Shown here in pieces: positions 8,059 to 16,289 of a DNA stretch of 64,000 nucleotides. The translations under genes and the position numbers were made by a program. The DNA comes from Roseomonas marmotae (GTDB taxonomy: Bacteria; Pseudomonadota; Alphaproteobacteria; Acetobacterales; Acetobacteraceae). The stretch covers positions 648,501 to 712,500 of the forward strand of contig NZ_CP061091.1 in NCBI RefSeq assembly GCF_017654485.1, given 5' to 3'. The notes under the pieces are model-generated. The model had not been told where the DNA came from and made no database searches. It saw only the letters and a program-made list of their open reading frames with translations. Numbering within the stretch: the first letter of the stretch is position 1; each line of letters begins with the position of its first letter.

Positions 8059-8691
8059 TCAGGCCGGTTCCGCCTCCCGCTCCGCCCACATCGCCTGGAA
8101 GGCGGGCCGGGCATGGCAGGCGGCCAGCCAGTCCCGCACTGCCGGGTGCTTCTCGAAAAGGCCCGGCTGGGACTGGGCGTAGCGCACCACTTCCGCCACG
8201 TTCAGGTCGGCCACCGTGAAGCGCCCGCCCACCAGCCAGCCGCTGCCCTGGCGCAGCGCATCGGCCAGGATGCCGAACTGGCGGTCCAGCCCCGGCAGCA
8301 CGCGCGCCACGGCCTCCGGCCCGGCGCGCATTGACAGCGCCTGCTCCTCGACGGAGGTCACGGCCCAGAAGCTCCACATGGTCGCCAGCGCCTCCTCGGC
8401 CAGGTCGCGCGGGGCGAGGGGCCCGCCATGCTTGCGCGCCAGGTAGAGGGTGATGGCCATGCTCTCATGCAGCACGAGGCCGTCATCCTCGATGCTCGGC
8501 ACCAGCCCATTAGGATTGACGGCGCGGAAGGCGGGGGAGGCGGTGTTCAGCGGCGCATCGGCACTGGTGGCATCCGCCAGGCGGTAGCCCTGGATGACGG
8601 GCACATGGCGGTATTCCAGCCCCAGTTCCTTGGCCAGCCAGATGGGACGCGAGGCGCGGGAGCGCAGCACGCCATAGATCGTCAGGGACAC
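8059..8691 (-). CDS. glutathione S-transferase family protein
   Basis: A 210-residue two-domain GST. The N-terminal thioredoxin fold begins TIYGVLRSRASRPIW, and the glutathione-binding segment NPNGLVPSIEDDGLVLHESMAI (about 59-80) contains the Val-Pro and the Glu-Ser pair that contact glutathione. An all-helical C-terminal domain follows. The start is GTG, with GGAG seven bases before it. It follows hrcA on the same strand with 17 bases between them, so the two may be cotranscribed. Substrate unknown; detoxification or stress roles are typical. Confidence 0.9.
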   Translation of the reverse strand: MSLTIYGVLRSRASRPIWLAKELGLEYRHVPVIQGYRLADATSADAPLNTASPAFRAVNPNGLVPSIEDDGLVLHESMAITLYLARKHGGPLAPRDLAEEALATMWSFWAVTSVEEQALSMRAGPEAVARVLPGLDRQFGILADALRQGSGWLVGGRFTVADLNVAEVVRYAQSQPGLFEKHPAVRDWLAACHARPAFQAMWAEREAEPA

Positions 8692-8708
8692 GCGTTTCTC
8701 TCCGTTGG

Positions 8709-9737
8709 TCAGCCGAGCAGCCGGCCGATGACCTGCGCGGTATAATCCACCACGGGAATCACGCGCCCGTAATTGATTCGCGTGGGGCCAATCACGCCGA
8801 TGGCGCCGACGATCCGCTCCTCCCCGTCGCGGAAGGGGGCGACGACCATGGAAAGGCCGGCGCTGTTGAAAAGCCCGCTTTCCGCGCCGATGAAGATCTG
8901 CACGCCCTGGCCGCGCTGGGAGAGCTCGAGCAGGCGCAGCATGGTCTCCTGCGCCTCCAGCCGCTCGAACAGCGCCTGGATCTCCTGCACCCGCTCCAGC
9001 TGGTCCAGGTTCTCCAGCAGCTTGGCCTGGCCACGCAGGATCAGGGAGCCGCCGCCACCGGACCAGGTGGCGAGGCCCGCCTGGATCACCTGCTGGCTGA
9101 GCGCGTCCAGCGCGGTGCGGTTGGCCTCGATCTCCTGCTCCACCAGCGAGCGGGTTTCCTCCAGCGTGCGGCCGGAAAGGCGGGCATTGAGGAAGTTGGA
9201 GGCCTGGGTGAAGGCGCTGGGCGGCAGGCCGGCCGGCACGTCGATGACGCGGTTCTCCACCTGCCCATGGGCATTGACCAGCACCACCAGCGCCCGGCCC
9301 GGGGAGAGGGCGACGAATTCGATATGCCGGATCGGCGCCTCGTTCTTCGGCGCCACCACCAGCCCGGCAGCCCCGGCGAGGCCGGAGAGCATCTGCCCGG
9401 CCTCGGCCAGCGTCTCCTCGTAGCTGCGGCCGGAGGCGGCGCAGCGGAGGGCGATGGCCTCGCGCTCCTTCTCCGTCAGGTCGCCGAATTCCAGCAGGCC
9501 GTCGACGAAGAGCCGCAGCCCCTGCTCGGTCGGCAGGCGGCCCGCGGAGGTATGCGGCGCGTAGAGCAGCCCCGCCTCCTCCAGGTCCGCCATGGCATTG
9601 CGGATGGTGGCGGGGGAGAGGGCCTGGGGCAGGCGGCGGGAGAGGGTGCGGGAGCCGACCGGCTCCCCGGTCTCGACATACAGTTCCACCACCTGCCGCA
9701 GAATGGCGGCACCCCGGCTGTCCAGCCCCGGCAACAT
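8709..9737 (-). CDS. hrcA: heat-inducible transcription repressor HrcA
   Basis: A 342-residue repressor that binds CIRCE operators before groESL/dnaK-type genes. The N-terminal winged helix contains LRQVVELYVETGEPVGSRTLSRRL and SPATIRNAMADLEEAGLL, and HTSAGRLPTEQGLR follows; all are characteristic. The C-terminus keeps GVIGPTRINYGRVIPVVDY. I chose the ATG at 9737 (MLPGLDSRG) because family members start just before LD.R...IL; an in-frame ATG at 9833 would add 32 unrelated residues. In many alphaproteobacteria hrcA sits between rph and grpE; here neither is next to it. No clear CIRCE (TTAGCACTC-N9-GAGTGCTAA) was found upstream. Confidence 0.93.
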   Translation of the reverse strand: MLPGLDSRGAAILRQVVELYVETGEPVGSRTLSRRLPQALSPATIRNAMADLEEAGLLYAPHTSAGRLPTEQGLRLFVDGLLEFGDLTEKEREAIALRCAASGRSYEETLAEAGQMLSGLAGAAGLVVAPKNEAPIRHIEFVALSPGRALVVLVNAHGQVENRVIDVPAGLPPSAFTQASNFLNARLSGRTLEETRSLVEQEIEANRTALDALSQQVIQAGLATWSGGGGSLILRGQAKLLENLDQLERVQEIQALFERLEAQETMLRLLELSQRGQGVQIFIGAESGLFNSAGLSMVVAPFRDGEERIVGAIGVIGPTRINYGRVIPVVDYTAQVIGRLLG

Positions 9738-10007
9738 GGCGGTACCACCCAGGTCGCGCGGCAGCGCCCCACGGGAAAAACCGGCACGGGAGAAAGGCGG
9801 CGGGCCCAAAGTTGCTAACTCCCAGAAGGACAACCGAAAACGCTAGGGGCGCGGAGCCTGCTGCGTCAAGCTAGAGCACAGCCGGCATTCACCGCTTCGT
9901 GCTGCAATGCGACGCTTATTCTTCCACCATCTTGTCATACCCTCGCCACGATAGGGCTGCACTAAGCTGGTGAGACCGCACAGCCAGCAGATGGAGCAGG
10001 AGGTCGC

Positions 10008-10241
10008 ATGACGGATACCCCGCCAAATCGCCTCTGGCCCCTCGCCCTGATGGGCTGGCTGGCGGCTTTCCCACCGCTGAGCCGCGATGCCTCGGCCGCC
10101 ACGCCGGGCGGAGCACAGCCGGAAGCGCAGCTCGCCGGCACCTCGCTGAGCGTCTCACGTGATGCCCGGTTCACCGGCGCGCCGCTCTCGGCCAGTGAGC
10201 GCGCGGCGCTGCGCCGGCGCCGGAGGCGGGAGGGGTCATGA
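10008..10241 (+). CDS. small secreted or membrane-anchored protein of unknown function
   Basis: A 77-residue ORF with a strong ribosome-binding site (AGGAGG, seven bases before ATG). Residues 9-30 form a signal-like hydrophobic stretch (LWPLALMGWLAAFPPLS) ending in ASAA. A short polar tail follows and ends in an Arg cluster (RRRRRR near residues 69-74). The stop overlaps the next ORF's ATG (ATGA), so the two form a unit. I do not recognise the family. The strong Shine-Dalgarno site and coupling are the reasons to call it a gene. Confidence 0.6.
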   Translation: MTDTPPNRLWPLALMGWLAAFPPLSRDASAATPGGAQPEAQLAGTSLSVSRDARFTGAPLSASERAALRRRRRREGS

Positions 10242-10414
10242 GCATCCCCGCCTTCAACGGCCTGCTGGCCGCTTTCGTCCTCTTCTCGCTGCTGGCGGGG
10301 CTGGTCGGGCTGATGCTGGACCGCGCCGCCCGCGCGCCGGGGCTGGCGACCGCCACGGTCGCCATGCTGATCTTCGGCCTCTCCTGGGGCGGGCTGCTGC
10401 TGCTGGGCGAATAG
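10238..10414 (+). CDS. small membrane protein, two predicted transmembrane helices
   Basis: A 58-residue ORF starting MSIPAFNGLL and coupled to the preceding ORF by an ATGA overlap. It is strongly hydrophobic, with helices at about 8-27 (LLAAFVLFSLLAGLVGLML) and 38-57 (TATVAMLIFGLSWGGLLLL). A short basic loop (DRAARAPG) between them suggests a hairpin with the loop in the cytoplasm. Family unknown. A GC-rich hairpin follows the stop. Found by reading the sequence downstream of 10241; it is short but has good coding character. Confidence 0.55.
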   Translation: MSIPAFNGLLAAFVLFSLLAGLVGLMLDRAARAPGLATATVAMLIFGLSWGGLLLLGE

Positions 10415-10430
10415 CCCGGCGGGGCGGGCA

Positions 10431-10449
10431 GGGGGCGCGCGGCGCCCCC
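10431..10449. terminator. GC-rich hairpin between convergent genes
   Basis: Stem GGGGGCGC, loop GCG, stem GCGCCCCC, between the small-ORF pair and the end of the exopolysaccharide operon. There is no U-tract, so its function is uncertain. Confidence 0.4.
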
Positions 10450-10459
10450 CCGCGATGCC

Positions 10460-11620
10460 TCAGATCCCGGCGACCAGCGCTTCCGCCACCCGCGCCACCT
10501 GGCCCTCATCCAGATAGGGATGCATGGGCAGGGACAGCACGCGGCCGCAGAGCTTCTCGCTCACCGCCAGTTCCGGCCCGCCCGGCAGCCCGGCCGCATG
10601 GGCGCCGGCATAGGCGGGCTGATGGTGCAGCGGCTTGGGGTAGTAGATGGCGCTGGGCACGCCGCGTTCCTTCATCGCCTCCTGCACCCGCTCCCGCGAC
10701 ACGCCCTCGGGGAGGATGACGGTATAGAGGCCCCAGGCGGATTGCGCGCCCGGCCGCTCCCGCGGGGTGATGACATGCTGCGACAGCCGCTCGGCATACC
10801 AGCCGGCGATGCGGGTGCGGGAGGCCAGCTCCTGCTCCAGCAACGGCAGCTTGCAGAGCAGGATGGCGGCCTGGAGGGTATCCAGGCGGCCGTTCATGCC
10901 GGTGCGCTCCACCTCGTAGCGGGTCTTGCCCTCGCCATGGGTGCGGAGCGAGCGATACAGCTCCGCCCGGTCCGCGTCATCGGTCAGGATGGCGCCGCCA
11001 TCGCCGTAGCAGCCCAGCGTCTTGGTCGGATAGAAGCTCAGCGCCGTGGCATCGGCCCAGGTGCCGAGCCGCCGGCCGTCCAGCGCCCCGCCGAAGGCCT
11101 GGGCGGCGTCATCCAGCGCGAACATCCCCTCGGCGCGGCAGATCTCCAGGATCGCCGGCCAGTCGGCGGGCAGGCCGTAGAGGTCCACGCCCACCACGGC
11201 GCGCGGGCGCAGCCTGCCCTGCTGCTTCACCAGCGCGATGCGGCGCTTGAGGTCAGCGATGTCGATATTGAAGCCATCCTCCGCCACATCCACGAAGATG
11301 GGGGTGGCGCCGAGCACCAGCGGCACCTCGGCGGTGGCGGTATAGGTGAAGGCGGGCAGGAATACGGCATCGCCCGGGCCGATCCTCTCGGCCATCATGG
11401 CGATCTGCAGCGCATCCGTGCCGGAGGAGACGCCGACGGCGTGCTTCGCGCCGGCGAAGGCGGCCAGCTTCTCCTCGACCTCCCGCACCTCGGGGCCGTT
11501 CACGAAGGCGCCGCTGTCCAGCACCCTGGCGATCCGGCTGTTCATCTCCGCGCGGATCAGCGCCTGCTGCGCCTTCATATCGAAGAGCGTGATCGGGCGG
11601 GCCGTAGTCTCGGTCGTCAT
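10460..11620 (-). CDS. DegT/DnrJ/EryC1-family sugar aminotransferase (WbpE-like)
   Basis: A 386-residue PLP-dependent aminotransferase acting on keto-sugar nucleotides. The PLP-binding Lys200 lies in SFYPTKTLGCYGDGG, with SSGTDAL (65-71) and DDAAQAFGG (170-178) as further PLP contacts. The text resembles WbpE-type enzymes, which aminate the 3-keto position of a UDP-2-acetamido uronic acid. It is the last gene of the minus-strand polysaccharide operon, 57 bases after the nucleotide-sugar dehydrogenase that could provide its uronic acid precursor. The 3-oxidase (WbpB) and N-acetyltransferase (WbpD) needed for that route are not in this window, so the exact sugar is inferred. Confidence 0.85.
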   Translation of the reverse strand: MTTETTARPITLFDMKAQQALIRAEMNSRIARVLDSGAFVNGPEVREVEEKLAAFAGAKHAVGVSSGTDALQIAMMAERIGPGDAVFLPAFTYTATAEVPLVLGATPIFVDVAEDGFNIDIADLKRRIALVKQQGRLRPRAVVGVDLYGLPADWPAILEICRAEGMFALDDAAQAFGGALDGRRLGTWADATALSFYPTKTLGCYGDGGAILTDDADRAELYRSLRTHGEGKTRYEVERTGMNGRLDTLQAAILLCKLPLLEQELASRTRIAGWYAERLSQHVITPRERPGAQSAWGLYTVILPEGVSRERVQEAMKERGVPSAIYYPKPLHHQPAYAGAHAAGLPGGPELAVSEKLCGRVLSLPMHPYLDEGQVARVAEALVAGI

Positions 11621-11677
11621 AATGCGGATTGCTCCGGTCAGTCTGTGTCGGGCCGGCGCCGCCCCCGCGGGGCGGGC

Positions 11678-13054
11678 TCAGGCCTGGATGACGCGGTGAT
11701 AGGCCGGGGCAGGGGTGGTTGGGAAATCACCGGGGGTTTCAACTTGCAACGGCTCCAGCCGCACGGCGGCGTCGCGATAGACCCCGCGCGTATCCACCAC
11801 CAGCATGGCGTGGGCGCGCACCAGGGCGAAGTCGATGCCGGGCTGCGGCGTCACCACCAGCACGGCATCCTGCGCCGCCAGCAGGCCAGCGGTCAGCTCC
11901 TGGCTCTCCAGCTCCGGCGTCCCGCCGCCAAGGCGACGCGTGGCGGGAAAGCAGGGCACCAGCGGGTCGTGATAGGCGACCTCGGCCCGCCGCTCCTCCA
12001 GCAGGCGGAAGATCTCCACCGCCGGGCTTTCCCGCGTATCCGGCACGCCGGGCTTGTAGGCCAGGCCCAGCAGCAGCACGCGGGCGCCGCGCAGGGTGCG
12101 GCCCCGCGCCTCCAGCGCATCGCGCAGCCGGTCCACCACGTAATGCGGCATGGCGTCGTTCACCCGCCCGGCCAGTTCCACGAAGTCGCTGGGCACGCCC
12201 AGCTCCCGCGCCTTCCAGGCGAGGTAGTAGGGATCGACCGGGATGCAGTGGCCGCCGAGCCCTGGGCCGGGCCGGAAGGGCATGAAGCCGAAGGGCTTGG
12301 TCTGCGCCGCGTCGATCACCTCATGCACGTCGAGATGCAGGGCGTGGCTGATGCGCTTCAGCTCGTTCACCAGGCCGATATTCACGGCGCGGAAGACGTT
12401 CTCGTAGAGTTTCGTCAGCTCCGCCGCCGCCAGCGAGGTCATCGGCACGAGATGCGGCGTGGCGGCGCCGTAGAGCGCCATCGCCACTTCCAGGCAGGCC
12501 GGGGTTGCGCCGGCCACCAGCTTCGGCACGCGGCCGAAGGTGCCGTCGGGGTTGCCGGGGTCCTCGCGCTCCGGGCTGTAACAGGCGAAGGCATCCACCC
12601 CCACGCGCAGGCCCGCCGCGGCCAGGGCGGGAAGCACGAAATCCTCGGTGGTGCCGGGATAGGTGGTGCTTTCCAGCGCGATGGCCTGGCCGCCGCGCAG
12701 ATGCGGCGCCAGCGAGGCCAGGGTCTGCCGCACCGGCTCCAGGATCGGCTCCTTATGCGCGCCGACGGGGGTGGGGACGCAGATCAGGATGGCATCGCAG
12801 TCCCGCGCCGCCAGGAAATCCCCATGCGCGGCGATGCGGGCGGCGGCCACCCGGGCATCGGGGATGCCATGCACCGGGCTCTGCCCGGCATTGATGGCCC
12901 GCACCTTGGCGGCGTCGATGTCGAAGCCCGAGACGGGGAAGCCGCATTCGGAGAAGCGCAGCGCCAGGGGCAGGCCGGCATAGCCCAGCCCCACCACGCC
13001 GATGCGTGCCTGACGGCCCTGGATGCGTGCGAGCAGTGCCTGGGCCGTGTCCAT
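11678..13054 (-). CDS. wbpA: nucleotide-sugar dehydrogenase (UDP-N-acetylglucosamine 6-dehydrogenase type)
   Basis: A 458-residue NAD-dependent four-electron dehydrogenase oxidising C6 of a UDP-sugar to the uronic acid. The Rossmann motif GLGYAGLP starts at residue 22, ESTTYPGTTED (128-138) and YSPEREDPGN (159-168) are typical, and the catalytic Cys270 sits in GPGLGGHCIPVDPYY. The text is closest to the WbpA (UDP-GlcNAc) and WecC (UDP-ManNAc) branch, not UDP-glucose dehydrogenase. With the WecB-like epimerase in the same operon, UDP-ManNAcA or a derived 3-amino sugar is a plausible product. It lies 5 bases after the dehydratase gene. Confidence 0.88.
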   Translation of the reverse strand: MDTAQALLARIQGRQARIGVVGLGYAGLPLALRFSECGFPVSGFDIDAAKVRAINAGQSPVHGIPDARVAAARIAAHGDFLAARDCDAILICVPTPVGAHKEPILEPVRQTLASLAPHLRGGQAIALESTTYPGTTEDFVLPALAAAGLRVGVDAFACYSPEREDPGNPDGTFGRVPKLVAGATPACLEVAMALYGAATPHLVPMTSLAAAELTKLYENVFRAVNIGLVNELKRISHALHLDVHEVIDAAQTKPFGFMPFRPGPGLGGHCIPVDPYYLAWKARELGVPSDFVELAGRVNDAMPHYVVDRLRDALEARGRTLRGARVLLLGLAYKPGVPDTRESPAVEIFRLLEERRAEVAYHDPLVPCFPATRRLGGGTPELESQELTAGLLAAQDAVLVVTPQPGIDFALVRAHAMLVVDTRGVYRDAAVRLEPLQVETPGDFPTTPAPAYHRVIQA

Positions 13055-13059
13055 GCGTG

Positions 13060-15069
13060 TCAGCCGCCGCCGGCGTTGTGGTCGAATTCCGGCACCAGCC
13101 GGGCCAGCTGCGCCAGGGCCGCCGCGCGGTCGCCGGCGCGGGCGCTGGCGGCGATCTCGTCGATGGCGGCGCCCATCCGCGCCGCATCGGCGGTGCGGGG
13201 CGTCGCCACCAGCAGGCCGGGGAACTGCGTGGGGCGCGGCGGCTCCTGCCCGTGGAACAGCTCCTCGAACAGCTTCTCGCCGGGGCGGAGGCCGGTGAAG
13301 CGGATCTCCACATCCTCGTCCGGCCGCAGCCCGGCCAGGCGGATCATCCGCCGCGCCATGTCCACGATCTTCACCGGCTTGCCCATGTCGAGCACGAAGA
13401 TGCCGCCATCAGCCAGCTCCGGCGGCTGGTCCTGCCGGTCCTCGGCGCCGACGACGCTGGCCTGCAGCACCAGCCCCACGGCCTCCCGCACCGTCATGAA
13501 GTAGCGGCGCATATCCGGGTGGGTCACGGTCAGTGGCCCGCCGCGCTCCAGCTGCCGGCGGAACAGCGGCACCACCGAGCCGGTGGAGCCCAGCACATTG
13601 CCGAAGCGCACGGTGACGCAGCGCATGGGGGAGCGGTTGCCCTCGGGCCCATGCCGCGCCTCCATATCCAGCGCCTGGCAGTACATCTCCGCCAGCCGCT
13701 TGGAGGCGCCCATCACACTGGTCGGGTTCACCGCCTTGTCGGTGCTGATGAAGACCATGGCGCGGCAGCCCACCGCGCGGGCGGCATCGGCGATGACGCG
13801 GGTGCCCAGCGCATTGGTCAGCAGGCCCTCCAGCGGGTCGTTCTCCACCATCGGCACATGCTTCAGCGCGGCGGCGTGGAAGACCAGCTCGGGCCGCACC
13901 TCCTCCATCAGCCGGCCGATGCGCTCGGCATCGCGCACATCGGCCAGCATGGCGCGGCGCGGCACGTTGGGGTGCAGCTCCGTCAGCTCCAGGTCGATGC
14001 CGTAGAGGGCGAATTCGCCGTGGTCGAGCAGCGTCAGCTGGGAAGGGCCGAGCGCCGCCACCTGCCGCGCCAGCTCCCCGCCGATGGTGCCGCCGGCGCC
14101 GGTCACGAGCACGCGCCGGCTCTGCACCAGCCGCGCCATGCCCTCGCGGTCCAGCGGCACCTGCGGCCGGTCGAGCAGCTCCTCGATCACCACCGGGCGC
14201 AGGTCGAAGCGGCGGGTGCTGGCGGCGGTCTGACGGATGGCGGGGTCGAGGCGCGTCAGGCGCGGGGCGCGGCTGACCGGCACGCCATGGCGGTCGGCCG
14301 CATCCAGAACTTCTTCGAGTGCCTCGCCATGCAGGTCAGGATCGGCCAGCACCAGGGCCGCGGGCAGGCGGTCGGCGGCGCGCAGCCGGTCCAGCAGCGC
14401 GCCCGCATCCTCGATGGCACCGAGGATGGGATAGCCGTGGATGCGCCGCCCGGCGGCGCGGGAGCGGGGGGCCAGGATGCCCATCACCTGATAGCCGGGG
14501 CCGCGCTGCTGGATCAGGGCGCGGATGAAGAGATCTGCGGCATCCCCGGTGCCGAGCAGCAGCACGGGCTGCGGCGGCGCCTCGCTGAGGCGGCCGACAC
14601 GGTGCGCCTGGCTGAGCCGGCCCAGCACGCGCGGCGCCAGCAGGGCGGCGGAGAGCACGCCCGCGTGCAGCAGCGGGAAGGCGGGGTTGGGGGAGACCCA
14701 GGCGCCCACCGCATGCAAGGCCACCGAGAAGATAGCCGCCCCGCCGATGCCGGCGCCGATCACCCCCATCAGGTCGCGCAGCGCGGCGAAGCGCAGGTAT
14801 TGCTGCGGCAGGCGCAGCGGCAGCCCGGCCAGCAGCAGGGAGGCGACGGCGCCCGGCACGGCGCCTGCCCACCAGCCGCCCGGCGGCCAGGTGCCAGGCG
14901 CCGCCGCCCAGACGGCCACGGGCAGCGATGCCGCCGCCAGCAGCGCGTCGATACCGAGATTCATCAGAATGCGTTGGGGGGCCATGAAAGGGCCGTATAG
15001 GCGCAGCAAGCCATATGGTGAAGCGTCAGCAGGCATGGCTGCCAGCAGCACGGGGACGGGCTGGTTCAT
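13060..15069 (-). CDS. membrane-bound nucleotide-sugar 4,6-dehydratase (WbpM/PglF/CapD family)
   Basis: A 669-residue protein of full family length. It has four hydrophobic helices in roughly residues 35-150, a CoA-binding-like domain (VLLLGTGDAADL, 169-180) and a C-terminal extended-SDR domain with TGAGGTIG at 323-330. The active site reads S442-T-D-K and SVMGASK, giving the Ser-Met-Lys arrangement (Met453, Lys457) of WbpM/PglF instead of Ser-Tyr-Lys. These enzymes make UDP-4-keto-6-deoxy-GlcNAc. The product would feed the PglE-like aminotransferase in the same operon. The start overlaps the upstream glycosyltransferase by 4 bases. Confidence 0.92.
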   Translation of the reverse strand: MNQPVPVLLAAMPADASPYGLLRLYGPFMAPQRILMNLGIDALLAAASLPVAVWAAAPGTWPPGGWWAGAVPGAVASLLLAGLPLRLPQQYLRFAALRDLMGVIGAGIGGAAIFSVALHAVGAWVSPNPAFPLLHAGVLSAALLAPRVLGRLSQAHRVGRLSEAPPQPVLLLGTGDAADLFIRALIQQRGPGYQVMGILAPRSRAAGRRIHGYPILGAIEDAGALLDRLRAADRLPAALVLADPDLHGEALEEVLDAADRHGVPVSRAPRLTRLDPAIRQTAASTRRFDLRPVVIEELLDRPQVPLDREGMARLVQSRRVLVTGAGGTIGGELARQVAALGPSQLTLLDHGEFALYGIDLELTELHPNVPRRAMLADVRDAERIGRLMEEVRPELVFHAAALKHVPMVENDPLEGLLTNALGTRVIADAARAVGCRAMVFISTDKAVNPTSVMGASKRLAEMYCQALDMEARHGPEGNRSPMRCVTVRFGNVLGSTGSVVPLFRRQLERGGPLTVTHPDMRRYFMTVREAVGLVLQASVVGAEDRQDQPPELADGGIFVLDMGKPVKIVDMARRMIRLAGLRPDEDVEIRFTGLRPGEKLFEELFHGQEPPRPTQFPGLLVATPRTADAARMGAAIDEIAASARAGDRAAALAQLARLVPEFDHNAGGG

Positions 15070-16289
15070 GCCGCGCCCTGCGGCAGCCCTCCGGCCAGGG
15101 CAGGGGCGCCGGCTGCCCCCTGCTGCGGCGCGAGCTGATGGTAGAGCCGCACCAGCCGCGCGGCCTCCGCCCGCCAGCCGAAGCGGCCCTGCGCGGCGGC
15201 GCGGCCCCGGACACCCATCTGCGCCCGCAGGGCCGGGTCGGCCAGCTGCCGCACCGCCCCGGCGATGGCGGCGGGGTCGGCGGTATCCACCAGCAGGCCG
15301 CAGCCGGCCTCCCGCACCACCGCCGCCACCTCCGTGGCGAAGGCGGGGGCGATGACCGGCAGGCCGGCCAGCATGCAGTCGAAGAGCTTGTGCGGCAGCG
15401 CCAGGCGGTGGTTCTCGACCCCCGGCTGGAACAGCACCAGCCCGATATCGGCCCCGGCCGCCGCCTGCAGCGCCCGGGCATGCGGCATCCAGCCCAGCCG
15501 CTCCACCCGCCCCTGCAGGAAGAGGGCGGCGGCGCGCGCGCTGAAGCTCTCCTCGCTGCCATCGGTGAAGCGGCCGACCAGCCGCAGCCGCGTGCCCTCC
15601 GGACAGAGCGCCAGGGCGTCCAGCATCTCCATCGCGCCGCGGGCGCGGCCCAGCGCCCCCAGATGCACCAGCGTCACCGGGCCTGGGCCATGGCAGCGCG
15701 GCGTGACGGCGGCGGGGGCGGCATAGTTCCGCACGGCGATGGTCCGGTGCGGCACGCCGAAATCGGCATCCAGCCCATCCTTGGCCACCACCACCGCATC
15801 CGCCGCCGCCGCCATCATCCGGCAGGCCAAGCGGATGCCCGCGCGCCCCAGCGGACGCAGCCAGCGCGGCAGGCGGGGGTCGAGGCGGGAGGGGTAGTGT
15901 TCATGCACGTCCAGCACCACCCGCGCCCCACCCCGCCGCGCGGCCAGGATGGCGGCGATCCAGGCATCGGGCTCGCTGGCATGCAGCACGCTGGCGCCGG
16001 TCGCGCCGGCCCGGCGGGCCAGGGCGGGAATGCCGAGCAGCCGGCCGCGCCAGCCGGGCCGTCGGCGATAGGTGCGGATCGCCACCCCCGCATGGCTCTC
16101 CGGCGCGCTGCCGCCGGCGGGCGCGGCGCCCTCGGGCAGCGGGGCGGAGGCATCCTGCCGCGCCGGGGCGGGGCAGAGATGCAGCACGCGCCAGCCCGCC
16201 GCCGCCAGGGCGGCGCCTTCCTTGCCGACCACCCGCACATCCGCCGGCGGATGCGCGGCCGAGAGCATGCAGACCAGGGGGGCGGGCAT
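15066..16289 (-). CDS. GT4-family glycosyltransferase
   Basis: A 407-residue GT-B glycosyltransferase. The N-terminal domain starts VCMLSAAHPPADVRVVGKEG. The donor domain has VTLVHLGALGRARGAMEML (about 205-223) and the family's C-terminal acidic segment, VFQPG..NHRLALPHKLFDCMLAGLPVI. These place it in the glycosyl transferase group 1 (GT4) family, probably adding one sugar to the lipid-linked repeat unit on the cytoplasmic face. Donor and linkage unknown. It overlaps the dehydratase start by 4 bases and abuts the epimerase upstream by a single base. Confidence 0.85.
   Translation of the reverse strand: MPAPLVCMLSAAHPPADVRVVGKEGAALAAAGWRVLHLCPAPARQDASAPLPEGAAPAGGSAPESHAGVAIRTYRRRPGWRGRLLGIPALARRAGATGASVLHASEPDAWIAAILAARRGGARVVLDVHEHYPSRLDPRLPRWLRPLGRAGIRLACRMMAAAADAVVVAKDGLDADFGVPHRTIAVRNYAAPAAVTPRCHGPGPVTLVHLGALGRARGAMEMLDALALCPEGTRLRLVGRFTDGSEESFSARAAALFLQGRVERLGWMPHARALQAAAGADIGLVLFQPGVENHRLALPHKLFDCMLAGLPVIAPAFATEVAAVVREAGCGLLVDTADPAAIAGAVRQLADPALRAQMGVRGRAAAQGRFGWRAEAARLVRLYHQLAPQQGAAGAPALAGGLPQGAA

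Noticed and set aside
6027..8114. 695-codon minus-strand open frame over the PPC-repeat gene
   Set aside because: Antisense shadow of a high-GC gene. The plus frame has a signal peptide and clear repeats, the minus frame has no recognisable domain.
9738..9840. CIRCE operator upstream of hrcA
   Set aside because: Only an 11-base near-palindrome (AGTTGCTAACT) is present; the 9-9-9 CIRCE structure is absent.
9872..9910. Another copy of the TAGAGCA palindromic element
   Set aside because: TAGAGCA occurs at 9872 but no matching TGCTCTA end follows; a 7-base match alone is not enough.
10520..15000. Very long plus-strand open frames (994 and 664 codons) across the exopolysaccharide genes
   Set aside because: They oppose well-conserved enzymes and consist of His/Gln/Gly/Arg-rich filler typical of antisense frames in this base composition.
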